DNA of 64,000 nucleotides, taken from Phytohabitans aurantiacus. GTDB taxonomy: Bacteria; Actinomycetota; Actinomycetes; Mycobacteriales; Micromonosporaceae. This document shows positions 44,789 through 53,113 of this stretch, one piece after another (position 1 is the stretch's first letter; each line of letters starts with the position of its first letter). The stretch spans positions 1 through 64,000 of the forward strand of contig NZ_BSDI01000002.1 in assembly GCF_027923225.1 (NCBI RefSeq), written 5' to 3'. The notes under the pieces are model-generated. The model did not search any database. It had not been told where the DNA came from and saw only the letters and a list, made by a program, of their open reading frames with translations. A program made the translations under genes and the position numbers.

Positions 44789-45520
44789 GTGCGATTCACT
44801 TCCGAACAGCGCCTCGACGACGGCGTCCTCGAACGCGAATTCACTCTCGGCGAGATCCCCGGCATCCTGTGGACGCCCGGATCCGCATCCGCACCGGCCC
44901 CGCTGATCCTGCTCGGCCACCCCGGCGGACTGCACAAGATGTACCCCCGACTGGCGGCCCGGGCCCGGCACTGCGCGGCGGAGGGCTTCGCCGCGGCCAC
45001 CATCGAACTGCCCGGCGGCGGTGACCGGCCCCGTTCCGCCGCCGCCGAGCAGGCCCGCGCCGACCTGCACCGGGCACTGGAGACCGGCGTGCCGGTCGAC
45101 GACGAGATCGTCGACCGGCTCGTCCTCCCGCTGGTCGAAAAGGCGGTCCCGGAATGGCGGGCCACCCTGGACGCCCTCCTCTCGCTGCCCGAGATCGGCG
45201 GCCCGGTCGGGTACGCGGGAGGGGTGATCGCCATCGGCGTGCGGCTGGCGGTGGTCGAGCCGCGTATCTCGGCCGCTGGGCTGTTCGCCGGGAGTTACGT
45301 GCCCCGCGCCACGTTCGAGGAGGCCCGGGAGGTCACCATTCCGCTGCACGTGCTGCTGCAGTGGGACGACGAGGGAAACGACCGGCAGGCGGCCCTGGAC
45401 CTGTTCGACGCCTTCGGCTCCAAGGAGAAGACGCTGCAGGCCAACATGGGCGGGCACACCGGTGTCCCGCAGTTCGCGGGGGAGGACGCGCACCGCTTCT
45501 TCACCCGCCACTTGAAGTGA
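44789..45520 (+). CDS. Alpha/beta-hydrolase-fold protein lacking the nucleophile serine
   Basis: 243 residues. The dienelactone-hydrolase-like frame is clear: PAPLILLGHPGGLHKMYPRL (oxyanion region), GFAAATIELPGGGDRP, IPLHVLLQWDDEGND (acid Asp) and MGGHTGVPQFAGED (His). At the nucleophile elbow, where relatives read GYWGLSMGT, this protein reads GYAGGVIAIGV, with no Ser, Cys or Asp at the elbow. It may therefore be inactive as a hydrolase or a binding protein. The GTG has AAAGG eight bases upstream. The gap 44596-44788 holds only short inverted repeats (GGGAG...CTCCC near 44751-44775) and no gene. Confidence 0.75.
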   Translation: MRFTSEQRLDDGVLEREFTLGEIPGILWTPGSASAPAPLILLGHPGGLHKMYPRLAARARHCAAEGFAAATIELPGGGDRPRSAAAEQARADLHRALETGVPVDDEIVDRLVLPLVEKAVPEWRATLDALLSLPEIGGPVGYAGGVIAIGVRLAVVEPRISAAGLFAGSYVPRATFEEAREVTIPLHVLLQWDDEGNDRQAALDLFDAFGSKEKTLQANMGGHTGVPQFAGEDAHRFFTRHLK

Positions 45521-45575
45521 GGCCCGGCATCTGAAGTGAGGCTGGGCGCCGCTGAGCCCTCGGCGCGGTGATCCC

Positions 45576-46139
45576 TCAGGCCCGGTGCGGCTCGAACGCG
45601 CGGTGCACGTAGGCGGGCGGTAGGTTGGCCCACACCATCCCGGTACGCTCCACAGTGGAGAAGCGTGCGGCGAGCTCGGCCGCGAACCGTTTGGCCGGCG
45701 GCGTCCAGCCCGCGTGCGCGTACGCGAACGTGCTGAACCGCCCACCTCGCTGGAGGACGGCCGTCACCGCGTCGAGGATGCGCCGTTGCTCGGCCGCGGG
45801 CATGACCGTCCACGGTAGACCGGAGACGACGGCGTCCACGGGGTGCGGCACGATCTCGGCGAGATCGGCCGCGGAAGCCCGCACCACCTCGACCGGATAG
45901 CGCTTGGCGAGGCGCGCGGCCAGCACGGGGTTGAGTTCGACGGCGACCAGCCGCGCACCCGCTCCCAGTCGCGACAGGATCGCCTCCGTGATGGCGCCCG
46001 TGCCGGGCCCCAGTTCGACAACGGTGGCGGCCCTTTCGAGATCGAGCGCGTCCGTCATGGCCGCGGCGAGCCGCCGCGAACTCGCCGCGACCGCCCCGGT
46101 GAGCCAAGGCCGCCGGAGAAACTCCATCGTGATCGACAT
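45576..46139 (-). CDS. SAM-dependent methyltransferase (PmtA / rRNA-dimethylase-like)
   Basis: 187 residues. SAM motif I VVELGPGTGAITEAILSRL, motif II LVAVELNPVLAARLAKRYP, and AVVSGLPWTVMP at the position of the NLPY/SLPW catalytic box. The short length and SLPW-type box favour a phospholipid N-methyltransferase relative over KsgA/Erm rRNA enzymes (250 or more residues with a C-terminal helical domain). The start at MSITMEFLRRP suits this fold; the frame is open for 13 more codons. The gene stands alone, convergent with the hydrolase-like gene. Confidence 0.8.
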   Translation of the reverse strand: MSITMEFLRRPWLTGAVAASSRRLAAAMTDALDLERAATVVELGPGTGAITEAILSRLGAGARLVAVELNPVLAARLAKRYPVEVVRASAADLAEIVPHPVDAVVSGLPWTVMPAAEQRRILDAVTAVLQRGGRFSTFAYAHAGWTPPAKRFAAELAARFSTVERTGMVWANLPPAYVHRAFEPHRA

Positions 46140-46242
46140 ACGGCGACGGTCTCGGTTGATCTTGTAAACGCGCGTCACCCTGGGCGGCGCCTACTGTCGT
46201 CCTCGAGATCCAGACGTGTTGTGCGACGGCGTCACCGTGCGG

Positions 46243-46908
46243 TCAACCGCCGGGGCGTGCCAGACCGGTTTCGTACGCGAGCACCACCGCGTGGACACGG
46301 TCGCGGATGTGGAGCTTGGCGAGGATGCGGGCCACGTGGGTCTTGACCGTGGTCTCGCCGAGGAACAGCTTCGACGCGATCTCGGCGTTCGACAGGCCCC
46401 GGGCGACCAGCGTCAGTACCTCGCGTTCGCGGTCGGTGAGGGTTGCCAGGCGAGGATCGGCCTCGGCTGGGGCGACTCCCGTGACGAACCGGTCGAGCAG
46501 GCGTCGGGTGACCGATGGGGCGACCATCGCGTCGCCACGCAGGACGCCGCGCATCGCGACCAGCATCTCGGCGGCGGGCGCGTCCTTGACCAGGAATCCG
46601 CTCGCTCCGGCGCGCAATGCGGCGTACGCGTACTCGTCCAGGTCGAACGTCGTGATGACCAGCACGCGGGTGGCGGGGAGCGTGGCGCAGATCCGCTCCG
46701 TCGCGGCGACGCCGTCCAGGCGAGGCATGCGCACGTCCATGAGTACCAGATCGGGTTTGAGCTCCAGAGCACGTGCGACGGCGGCCTCGCCGTCGGCCGC
46801 CTCCCCGACCACCGTGAGGTCTGTCTGGCTGTCCACGATCATGCGGAGGCCGACCCGCATCAGCTCCTGGTCGTCGCAGATCAGGACGCCCGCGTTCTCC
46901 TGCGTCAC
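46243..46908 (-). CDS. NarL-family response regulator
   Basis: 221 residues. Receiver domain with acidic pocket D12-D13, phospho-acceptor D58 in LVLMDVRMPRLDG, T/S and K in VITTFD and FLVKDAP. C-terminal LuxR HTH: LTDREREVLTLVARGLSNAE, IASKLFLGETTVKTHVARIL. Its GTG overlaps the stop of the histidine kinase (GTGA), so the pair is made together. Targets are unknown. Confidence 0.95.
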   Translation of the reverse strand: MTQENAGVLICDDQELMRVGLRMIVDSQTDLTVVGEAADGEAAVARALELKPDLVLMDVRMPRLDGVAATERICATLPATRVLVITTFDLDEYAYAALRAGASGFLVKDAPAAEMLVAMRGVLRGDAMVAPSVTRRLLDRFVTGVAPAEADPRLATLTDREREVLTLVARGLSNAEIASKLFLGETTVKTHVARILAKLHIRDRVHAVVLAYETGLARPGG

Positions 46909-48011
46909 GCGGCATCCACCTGGAGCGTCGCCGCGACGCGATAGCCACCGTCGCTGGTGGGGCCGGCGTCGAACGTGCCGTCGAAGAGCGCGACCCGCTC
47001 CCGCATGCCGGTCAAGCCGCGCCCCGATCCGGGCAGCGCCGCGGGCCGGGCGGGGCCGCCGGAGTTGGTGACCTCGATGCGTACCCAGCGATCTCGGGCG
47101 GGCCCCCCGAAGTCGACGTGGACGCGGGTGGCCGCGCCAGCGGGGGCGTGTTTGACCACGTTGGTGAGGGCCTCCTGCACAATGCGGTACGTCTGCAGGG
47201 CCGCGCTCGCCGGCAACCCCTCCGCGTCGCCGGTCACCGCCAGGTCGGCGCCGATCCGCTCGGTGAGGTCGCGCAGGTCGGCCGCGGTGGGTTGCGGACT
47301 GCGCGGGGATCCTTCCTGGAGCACCTCGACCAGCCGCCGCAACTCGCCGAGCGCGGATCGGCCGGTCTCGCTGATCACCCGCAGCGTGCGGTCGACCACC
47401 GCCGGGTCAGAGTGCCGCATCAGCGCCGCGCCCTCCGCGTTGACCACCATCACGCTCACGCTGTGTGCGAGCACGTCGTGCAGCTCGCGGGCGATACGGT
47501 TGCGCTCCTCGGCGACCGCCCGACCCTCCTTCTCCGCGTCGTAGGCCCGGCGAGCCCGCATGAACTCGCCGATCGCCCACGCCAGCGCGATCGTCACCAG
47601 GTAGCCACCGATGGCTGGAATCCACTGCTTGTCGCTGAACCACGACACCGTGCAGGCGATGTAGAACGTGGCGGTGAGCGCGGCCACGACGGCGGCCGCG
47701 CGCGGACGACCCTGCACCACCAGCGTGTACACCATGACGTTGAGTGAGCACACCGCGATCGGGAGCTGATGGGCCCACGGCTCGAACACGTAGAGCGCCA
47801 TGGCGGCCACCAGCATCATCGCGACGGCGGGCAGAGGGTGGCTGCGGCGCCACAGCAGCGGCGACACCAGGCCGCCGAGCACCAGGGCCTGCTCCCAGGG
47901 CGGCCCCCACCCATCGCCCGTCTGGAGCGACCAGCTCAGGAACATGACTAGGACGAGCGCCGCGTCGCCCACCCAGGGATGGCCACGCAGCCACAGGTTG
48001 AGCCGGTGCAC
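46905..48011 (-). CDS. Sensor histidine kinase, HisKA_3 type
   Basis: 368 residues. Five to six hydrophobic segments fill the first ~150 residues with little outside them, so it senses within or at the membrane. The dimerisation/phosphorylation box is RNRIARELHDVLAHSVSVMV with H178. The ATPase has ALTNVVKHAPAGAATRVHVD (N box) and SGRGLTGMRERVALFDG (G box). It is the cognate partner of the overlapping NarL-type regulator. Confidence 0.95.
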   Translation of the reverse strand: MHRLNLWLRGHPWVGDAALVLVMFLSWSLQTGDGWGPPWEQALVLGGLVSPLLWRRSHPLPAVAMMLVAAMALYVFEPWAHQLPIAVCSLNVMVYTLVVQGRPRAAAVVAALTATFYIACTVSWFSDKQWIPAIGGYLVTIALAWAIGEFMRARRAYDAEKEGRAVAEERNRIARELHDVLAHSVSVMVVNAEGAALMRHSDPAVVDRTLRVISETGRSALGELRRLVEVLQEGSPRSPQPTAADLRDLTERIGADLAVTGDAEGLPASAALQTYRIVQEALTNVVKHAPAGAATRVHVDFGGPARDRWVRIEVTNSGGPARPAALPGSGRGLTGMRERVALFDGTFDAGPTSDGGYRVAATLQVDAA

Positions 48012-48109
48012 GATCCCACGGTACGGCCAGGGGCCTGTCGTCGTGCGTCATCCTCGAGGATGACCGGTGATGTGCCGCGGGCGGTCGAGCGCGACGCCGG
48101 CCGTCGTCG

Positions 48110-49096
48110 TCACGCGCGGGGCTCGATCACGTACTCCTGGTCGGCGCCGCCGCTGCACTCCTCGTGCACGATCTCGGCGCCGCTCACCCGCTCCTCGCCG
48201 CGGATGCCGAGGCACAGGCCGGTCCGCCAGCCGCGGATCACGTACCGGCCCGGCCCCGACGGGTCGAGCTGGAAGACCTGGTGAGGGCTGGTCAGGTTGC
48301 ATTCGCTCCAAGGCTCGACCAGGCCGCGCCCCGGCCCGGAGATGAGCGCGGTGAGACAGCCGACGCCATGCTGCGGATGGACCCACTGGATGAAGTAGCG
48401 GTCGTCGCCGGCTGGCTCGAGCCTCGTGACCGGCGGCTCCGCCTCGGCGCACGGCAGCTGGGCGGCGACCGCGCTGGTGTACCGGCCACCGCGGTCCACG
48501 CCCTCCGTGACGCAAAGGTCGGGCGTGCGGGCCGGGTGGATGCGCACCGTGCCGGCGAGCGGCGGCGTGGGCGGGGCGGGCGAGGACGTCGTCGGGGCTG
48601 CGGCCGGTGGCTCCTCACCCCGTACCAACATCCAGGAACCCACGGCGGCGACCGCGACCACCGCGGCAGCCGCGACCACGACGCGCGTCCGGCCGAGCCA
48701 GCGGCGCGCGGGCGGCGGGCCGGCCGGCGCGTCGCCGTCTACGGCGGACAGGGCGTCACCGTCTACGGCGGCCGCCTCGTCGCCGTCCACCGTGGACGGC
48801 GTCTCGCCGTCCATGGCAGCCAGCCGCGCGTGCACGGCGAGCCACGCCGCCACGTCGTCGGGGGTTCCTCCGCAGGCGCGGACGAACGCGGTCACCAGGT
48901 CGGCGCGGGGCAGCGTGGGCCGGCGCAGGACGTCGGCGATCGTGCTGCGGGGGAGCAGGTCGCCGTGGCCGGCAGCGCGCTCCTCAAGCTGCCGGAAGGT
49001 GAGCCCTGACCGCTCCTTGAGCCGTCGCAGCTCCGCGACGAAATCGACCGCCGTCGCCGCGTCGCCCGGCGCGCGTTCCCCGTTCTCACCCGCCAC
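48110..49096 (-). CDS. Membrane-anchored HTH protein with extracellular ricin-like domain
   Basis: About 328 residues. An XRE-like HTH is at ~14-80 (FVAELRRLKERSGLTFRQLE, RSTIADVLRRPTLPRADLVT). A linker repeats VDGD three or four times, one TM segment follows (VVVAAAAVVAVAAVGSWMLV), and then a Pro/Ala stalk and a ~130-residue Cys/Trp domain (DLCVTEGVDRGGRY, GRYVIRGWRTGLCLGIRGEE) that looks like a beta-trefoil or related lectin. This transmembrane-regulator layout is common in actinobacteria. The start is uncertain; GTG at 49096 keeps the HTH near the N-terminus. It is divergent from the NRPS operon and may sense an outside ligand to control it. Confidence 0.75.
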   Translation of the reverse strand: MAGENGERAPGDAATAVDFVAELRRLKERSGLTFRQLEERAAGHGDLLPRSTIADVLRRPTLPRADLVTAFVRACGGTPDDVAAWLAVHARLAAMDGETPSTVDGDEAAAVDGDALSAVDGDAPAGPPPARRWLGRTRVVVAAAAVVAVAAVGSWMLVRGEEPPAAAPTTSSPAPPTPPLAGTVRIHPARTPDLCVTEGVDRGGRYTSAVAAQLPCAEAEPPVTRLEPAGDDRYFIQWVHPQHGVGCLTALISGPGRGLVEPWSECNLTSPHQVFQLDPSGPGRYVIRGWRTGLCLGIRGEERVSGAEIVHEECSGGADQEYVIEPRA

Positions 49097-49353
49097 GGGT
49101 ATCGATGGTAGTCGCGTCCGGCACCTGTCCGGACAGCGCATCGGCCCCCGTGCTGACCAGGCCGGACAGCCGCTGCGCTGTCCGGGACAGCCGTTGACCT
49201 TGCCGGACGTGGGCGGAGCCCGCAGGCTCGGCGGCGACAGATGGACGGGAGGGAGGTGCGGCATGAAGGGCGACAGCACTGGCTGAGGACATGGCGAACC
49301 GCGTGGGTGGTCACCTCGTGGCCACCCACCCACCCAGCGAGCGAGGAGGATCC

Positions 49354-50559
49354 GTGCACGGCAAAGGCACCTATCCGCTCACGATGGGGCAGCTGTCGAT
49401 GTGGCGCGACCTGCGGGTACGCCCGCGGCGCCGGCTCTGGGAATCCAACCTGGACCCGGTCTGGGCGGTGCCGCCCGGCGTCACCACCGACCAGGTGCGG
49501 CGCGCGTTCGTCGAGCTCGCCGTGCGGCACGAGTCGCTGCGCACCGTCTACCGGCCGGCGGACGACCCGCACCACGTGCGCCAGGTCGTGCTGCCCGATC
49601 CGGGGGTGCTGTTCGCGGAGGCGCCGGTACGGGAGGCGTTCGACCTGACGGAGCGGCCGCCGTGGCGGGCCTGGGTGCGAGCCGACGGGGGCGCGCCGCG
49701 GGTCCACCTGGTGATCCACCACATCGCGGCCGATGGCGTCGCGCTGCAGATCCTGGAGTCCGACTTCCAGAGCCTGCTGCGCGGCGACCGCCTCGCCCCC
49801 GCGCCCACACCAGGCGAACTCGCCGCACGCCAGCGAAGCGACCGGCTCCGCGCCCGCCTCACCGCCGCGGCCGGGTACGTGACGCGGACCGTCGGCACCG
49901 CGCCGCCCGCGGTGCCGGTAGCCCGCGGCCCGCTGGTGCGTGCCCGCGCGCACACCGGCATCCCCTACTCCGTGGCACGCTGGACCGCGCGCAAGCTCCA
50001 GGTCACGCTCCCCAACCTCCTGCTCTCCGCTTACGCGCAGGCGCTCGCCGCCACCACCGGCACGCCCCGCCACCTGCTGTGGCTGTTGACCGGCAACCGG
50101 CTCGACCCGGCCGTGCGGCGGCTGGTGTCGTCGCTGACCCAGTGGGTGCCGCTGGCGGTGGAGTGTCCACCGGGCACCCCGGTCGCGGTGGCGGCCGCGG
50201 ACGTCAACGTGACCGCGCTGACGGCCGCCCAGTACGGCGTGTACGACCCGTTCGCCGTGCCGCCGCTCGACTTCGACCGGGGCGCGTTCTTCACGTACCT
50301 GCCGCCGCCGCTCACCGCCACCACCGAGGAGTCCACAGAGGAGTCCACAGTGGAGAAGGCGTGGGTGGAGTGGCTGCCGCCGCGCGGGTACAGCGGTGCC
50401 AGCTTCTACCTCATCGCCTCGGTGTTCCCGTCGGTGCGGCTCACGCTGCGGGTTCAGCGTGGCGGCTACGGGCGCCCGGAGGCGGACCACTTCCTCGGCA
50501 CGATGACGCGGCTGCTGCGCCAGGCCGCCCGGGAATACACGGTGGTCGAGCCGGCATGA
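49354..50559 (+). CDS. Free-standing NRPS condensation domain
   Basis: 401 residues, about the length of one condensation domain. The N-terminal PLTMGQLSMW matches core C1, and the active-site motif HHIAADG (H122, H123, D127) is intact. A later QWVPLAVECPPGT and the FTYLPPP segment belong to the second lobe. No adenylation or carrier part is attached. The GTG follows GAGGAGG. It is the first gene of a coupled run (exporter, second C-like protein, carrier, P450, adenylation). It could join an aminoacyl-carrier to an amine or hydroxyl acceptor. Confidence 0.85.
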   Translation: MHGKGTYPLTMGQLSMWRDLRVRPRRRLWESNLDPVWAVPPGVTTDQVRRAFVELAVRHESLRTVYRPADDPHHVRQVVLPDPGVLFAEAPVREAFDLTERPPWRAWVRADGGAPRVHLVIHHIAADGVALQILESDFQSLLRGDRLAPAPTPGELAARQRSDRLRARLTAAAGYVTRTVGTAPPAVPVARGPLVRARAHTGIPYSVARWTARKLQVTLPNLLLSAYAQALAATTGTPRHLLWLLTGNRLDPAVRRLVSSLTQWVPLAVECPPGTPVAVAAADVNVTALTAAQYGVYDPFAVPPLDFDRGAFFTYLPPPLTATTEESTEESTVEKAWVEWLPPRGYSGASFYLIASVFPSVRLTLRVQRGGYGRPEADHFLGTMTRLLRQAAREYTVVEPA

Positions 50560-51818
50560 GCCTGTGGCGGCACCGCGACTTCCTCGTGCTGTGGTCCGGG
50601 CGGACTCTCAGCGAGGTGGGCGACGCCGTTTCGCTGCTGGCCGTCCCGCTGCTCGCGGTCACGGTGCTGGACGCGTCGGCGGTGGAGGTGGGCGTGCTCA
50701 CCGCGACCCGCATGCTGGCGTACCTGCTGATCTCGCTACCCGCCGGCGTGTGGGTGGACCGGATTCGCAAGCGCCGCCTGATGGTCGCCTGCCACCTGCT
50801 CCGCGCGGCCCTCGTCGCCACGGTCGCGGCCGGCGCCTGGTCCGGCTGGGTCACGATGGCGCACCTCTGGGCCGTCACGCTGTTCTCCGGCGTCTGCACG
50901 GTGCTCTACGAGACCGCGCACCACAGCTTCCTGCCGGCGGTGGTCGGCCCGGACCGGCTGCTCGACGCGAACGGCAAGCTGGCCACCACGTACTCGGTCT
51001 CGCAGATCGCCGGCTACGGCGCGGGCGGAGCGCTGGTAGCCGCGCTCGGCGTGGCCCGGACCGTGGGCGTCGACGCCGTCGCCTACCTGCTGAACGCGGC
51101 CTCGCTGCTGCTCGTCCGGCACCGCGAGGAACTGCCCGCACGGCCGGCGCGGCGCCACTTCTACGCCGAGCTCACCGCCGGACTGTCCTATGTGTTCCGC
51201 CATCCGGTGCTGCCGCGACTGGTGGCGGCGTCCGCGACGCTCAACTTCTTCAGCCAGATGATCTTCGCGTTGGCGGTCCTTTTCCTGGTACGCGACCTGC
51301 GGCTGAGCGAAGAGTCAGTGGGCGTGGTGCTGGCCCTCACCACGCTCGGCGGCATCACCGGCGGCCTCGTGTCCGGGCGCCTGGCCCGCCGTGTCGGTAC
51401 CGCCCGGATCGTCTGGGCCGCACCGCTCGGACTGGGATGGACGGCGCTGCTCGTGCCGCTGGCCCAGCCCGGGTGGGGGCCGGCCGCGTACACCGCCGGG
51501 ATGGCCGGCCTGGGCGCGTTCTTCGCCATCTACAACGCCGCGTCGATCAGCTACCGCCAGCGGGTCTGCCCGCCGCGGCTGCTCGGCCGGATGACCGCCT
51601 CGGTGCGGTGGGTGGTCTTCGGCGTGATGCCGTTCGGCGCGCTCGGTGGCGGCCTGCTCGGTGACTGGCTCGGCGTACGGCCGACGCTCTGGATCGCCGC
51701 CGCGGGCGTCTGGGCGTCCGGGCTGTGGCTGTACTTCTCGCCGCTGCGGCGAGCGCGTGACCTCGCCGACGGCGTAGCGGAACGGGAGCTGATCCCCTCA
51801 GGAGGACGACATGGGTGA
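50556..51818 (+). CDS. MFS exporter in the NRPS operon (EntS-like)
   Basis: 420 residues with about twelve hydrophobic segments. FLVLWSGRTLSEVGDAVSLL and LISLPAGVWVDRIRKRRLMV (MFS 2-3 loop) resemble the enterobactin-exporter / MFS_3 group, as do TAGLSYVFRHPVLPRLVAAS and LLGDWLGVRPTLW. The ATG overlaps the stop of the condensation gene and its end overlaps the next gene by 8 bp. It probably exports the small peptide or amino-acid product. Confidence 0.85.
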   Translation: MSLWRHRDFLVLWSGRTLSEVGDAVSLLAVPLLAVTVLDASAVEVGVLTATRMLAYLLISLPAGVWVDRIRKRRLMVACHLLRAALVATVAAGAWSGWVTMAHLWAVTLFSGVCTVLYETAHHSFLPAVVGPDRLLDANGKLATTYSVSQIAGYGAGGALVAALGVARTVGVDAVAYLLNAASLLLVRHREELPARPARRHFYAELTAGLSYVFRHPVLPRLVAASATLNFFSQMIFALAVLFLVRDLRLSEESVGVVLALTTLGGITGGLVSGRLARRVGTARIVWAAPLGLGWTALLVPLAQPGWGPAAYTAGMAGLGAFFAIYNAASISYRQRVCPPRLLGRMTASVRWVVFGVMPFGALGGGLLGDWLGVRPTLWIAAAGVWASGLWLYFSPLRRARDLADGVAERELIPSGGRHG

Positions 51819-52902
51819 CCTGCCGTACGGGCAACGGATCCTCGCGTGGGCGGGCGGGCCGGCGGACCCGGAGCGGTTCGTGGCGCTCGGCGGGATGCGG
51901 CTGCCCGCCCCGCCCGACCCGGCCGCGCTGCGCCGGTCGCTGGACGCCGCGCTCGCCCGCCATCCCGTGCTCGGCACCGGGCCGGTGCCGCTGGCCACAG
52001 TGGACGACGTGTGGGTGGCGGCGGCCGCCGGCCGGTACCCGCCGGACGCGCGGTCCCTGCTCTGGGCGTACCTGGCCGGCCGCGACCTGCTGCTCGTCGC
52101 CCACCACACGGTGGCCGACCCGTGGTCGATGCGCCTGCTCACCCGCGACGTGCTGGCCCCGCGCGCCAGCCCGGCACCGGCGTACGGGGACCGCGTCGGG
52201 ACCGTCCACGAGCGACGGATGGCGCGCGTGCTGCCGTACTGGCGCGGCGTGCTGGCGGGCGCGCCCGTGCTCGAGCCGATGCGCGGGGGCACGGCGGAGC
52301 TGCGGGTGGTGACCGCCATCGCACAGGAGGACGCCGTGGCGGTGGCCCGGGCGGTGCGGAGCACGCCGTTCGTGGTGCTGCTGGCGGCGTTCGCGCAGGC
52401 ACTCGACCCAGGGCCGGCGAGATCCGATGGAGAGCTGCTCCTGCCCGTGCTCACGTACGGGCGGGAGCGGGCCGACTGGGACACCGTCGGGCTGTTCATG
52501 AACGTGCTACCGGTCCGACTTGCCGACCGGAGGCTCGGCGCGGTGCACCGGGCGTTCGCGGAGGCGTACACGCACGAGATCCCGTTCCCCGTGCTGCTCG
52601 ACGCGGTGCCGGAGGCGGACGGGCTGTTCGGGGTGGGCGGCCCGTCGCTGGCCCAGTTCGAGGTCATCCAGGTGCCGCCGGCGTGCGGGGGAGAGCCGCT
52701 CACCGTGCCGGCCGGGCTGGAACTGGGCGGGCCGGTGCTCCCGGTGAACGGGCTGGCGTTCTGGCTCGAACCGGGCGCGGGCGGCGCGTACACGGCGTGC
52801 GTGCGGTACCGCCGATCGTACGGCGCGGCGGCGGCGCGTGACCTGGTGCGGCGGTTCACGAAGCGATGGGAGGCGATCTGTGCGGACGCGCGCGGAACTT
52901 GA
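51811..52902 (+). CDS. Second condensation-like protein with altered active-site motif
   Basis: 363 residues, somewhat short. The motif at the condensation active site reads HHTVADP (H98, H99, D103): the catalytic second His and the Asp are kept, but the final Gly is Pro. GLFMNVLPVRLADRRL corresponds to core C5, and PFPVLLDAVPEADGLFGVGG follows. AGGAGG five bases before the ATG fixes the start. It may be a second condensing or ester-forming catalyst, or a cyclising or releasing variant; because the operon has no thioesterase, product release by this protein is worth considering. Function is inferred. Confidence 0.7.
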   Translation: MGDLPYGQRILAWAGGPADPERFVALGGMRLPAPPDPAALRRSLDAALARHPVLGTGPVPLATVDDVWVAAAAGRYPPDARSLLWAYLAGRDLLLVAHHTVADPWSMRLLTRDVLAPRASPAPAYGDRVGTVHERRMARVLPYWRGVLAGAPVLEPMRGGTAELRVVTAIAQEDAVAVARAVRSTPFVVLLAAFAQALDPGPARSDGELLLPVLTYGRERADWDTVGLFMNVLPVRLADRRLGAVHRAFAEAYTHEIPFPVLLDAVPEADGLFGVGGPSLAQFEVIQVPPACGGEPLTVPAGLELGGPVLPVNGLAFWLEPGAGGAYTACVRYRRSYGAAAARDLVRRFTKRWEAICADARGT

Positions 52903-53113
52903 GTCGGCGATCAGTCAACTGTGGAGCGAGAAGCTCGCCGTGCACCCGGTGGGTCTGTACGACAACTTCTTCGCCCTCGGCGGCGACTCGCTGCTCGCCG
53001 CCGACCTGCTGATGGACATCTACGAGCGGCTGGGCGTCGAGGTGGACGCCGGAGTGCTCTTCCTCAAGCCGACGATCGCGGAGCTCGTCGACGACGTACT
53101 GGCTGCGGAATGA
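52880..53113 (+). CDS. Peptidyl carrier protein
   Basis: 77 residues. Carrier fold with the phosphopantetheine serine S37 in FFALGGDSLLAADLL; helices flank it (LESAISQLWSEKLAV; VLFLKPTIAELVDDVLA). GGGAGG six bases upstream sets the GTG inside the end of the previous gene (23-bp overlap); its stop overlaps the P450 ATG. It would hold the amino acid activated by the adenylation protein. No phosphopantetheinyl transferase is in the window. Confidence 0.9.
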   Translation: MRTRAELESAISQLWSEKLAVHPVGLYDNFFALGGDSLLAADLLMDIYERLGVEVDAGVLFLKPTIAELVDDVLAAE

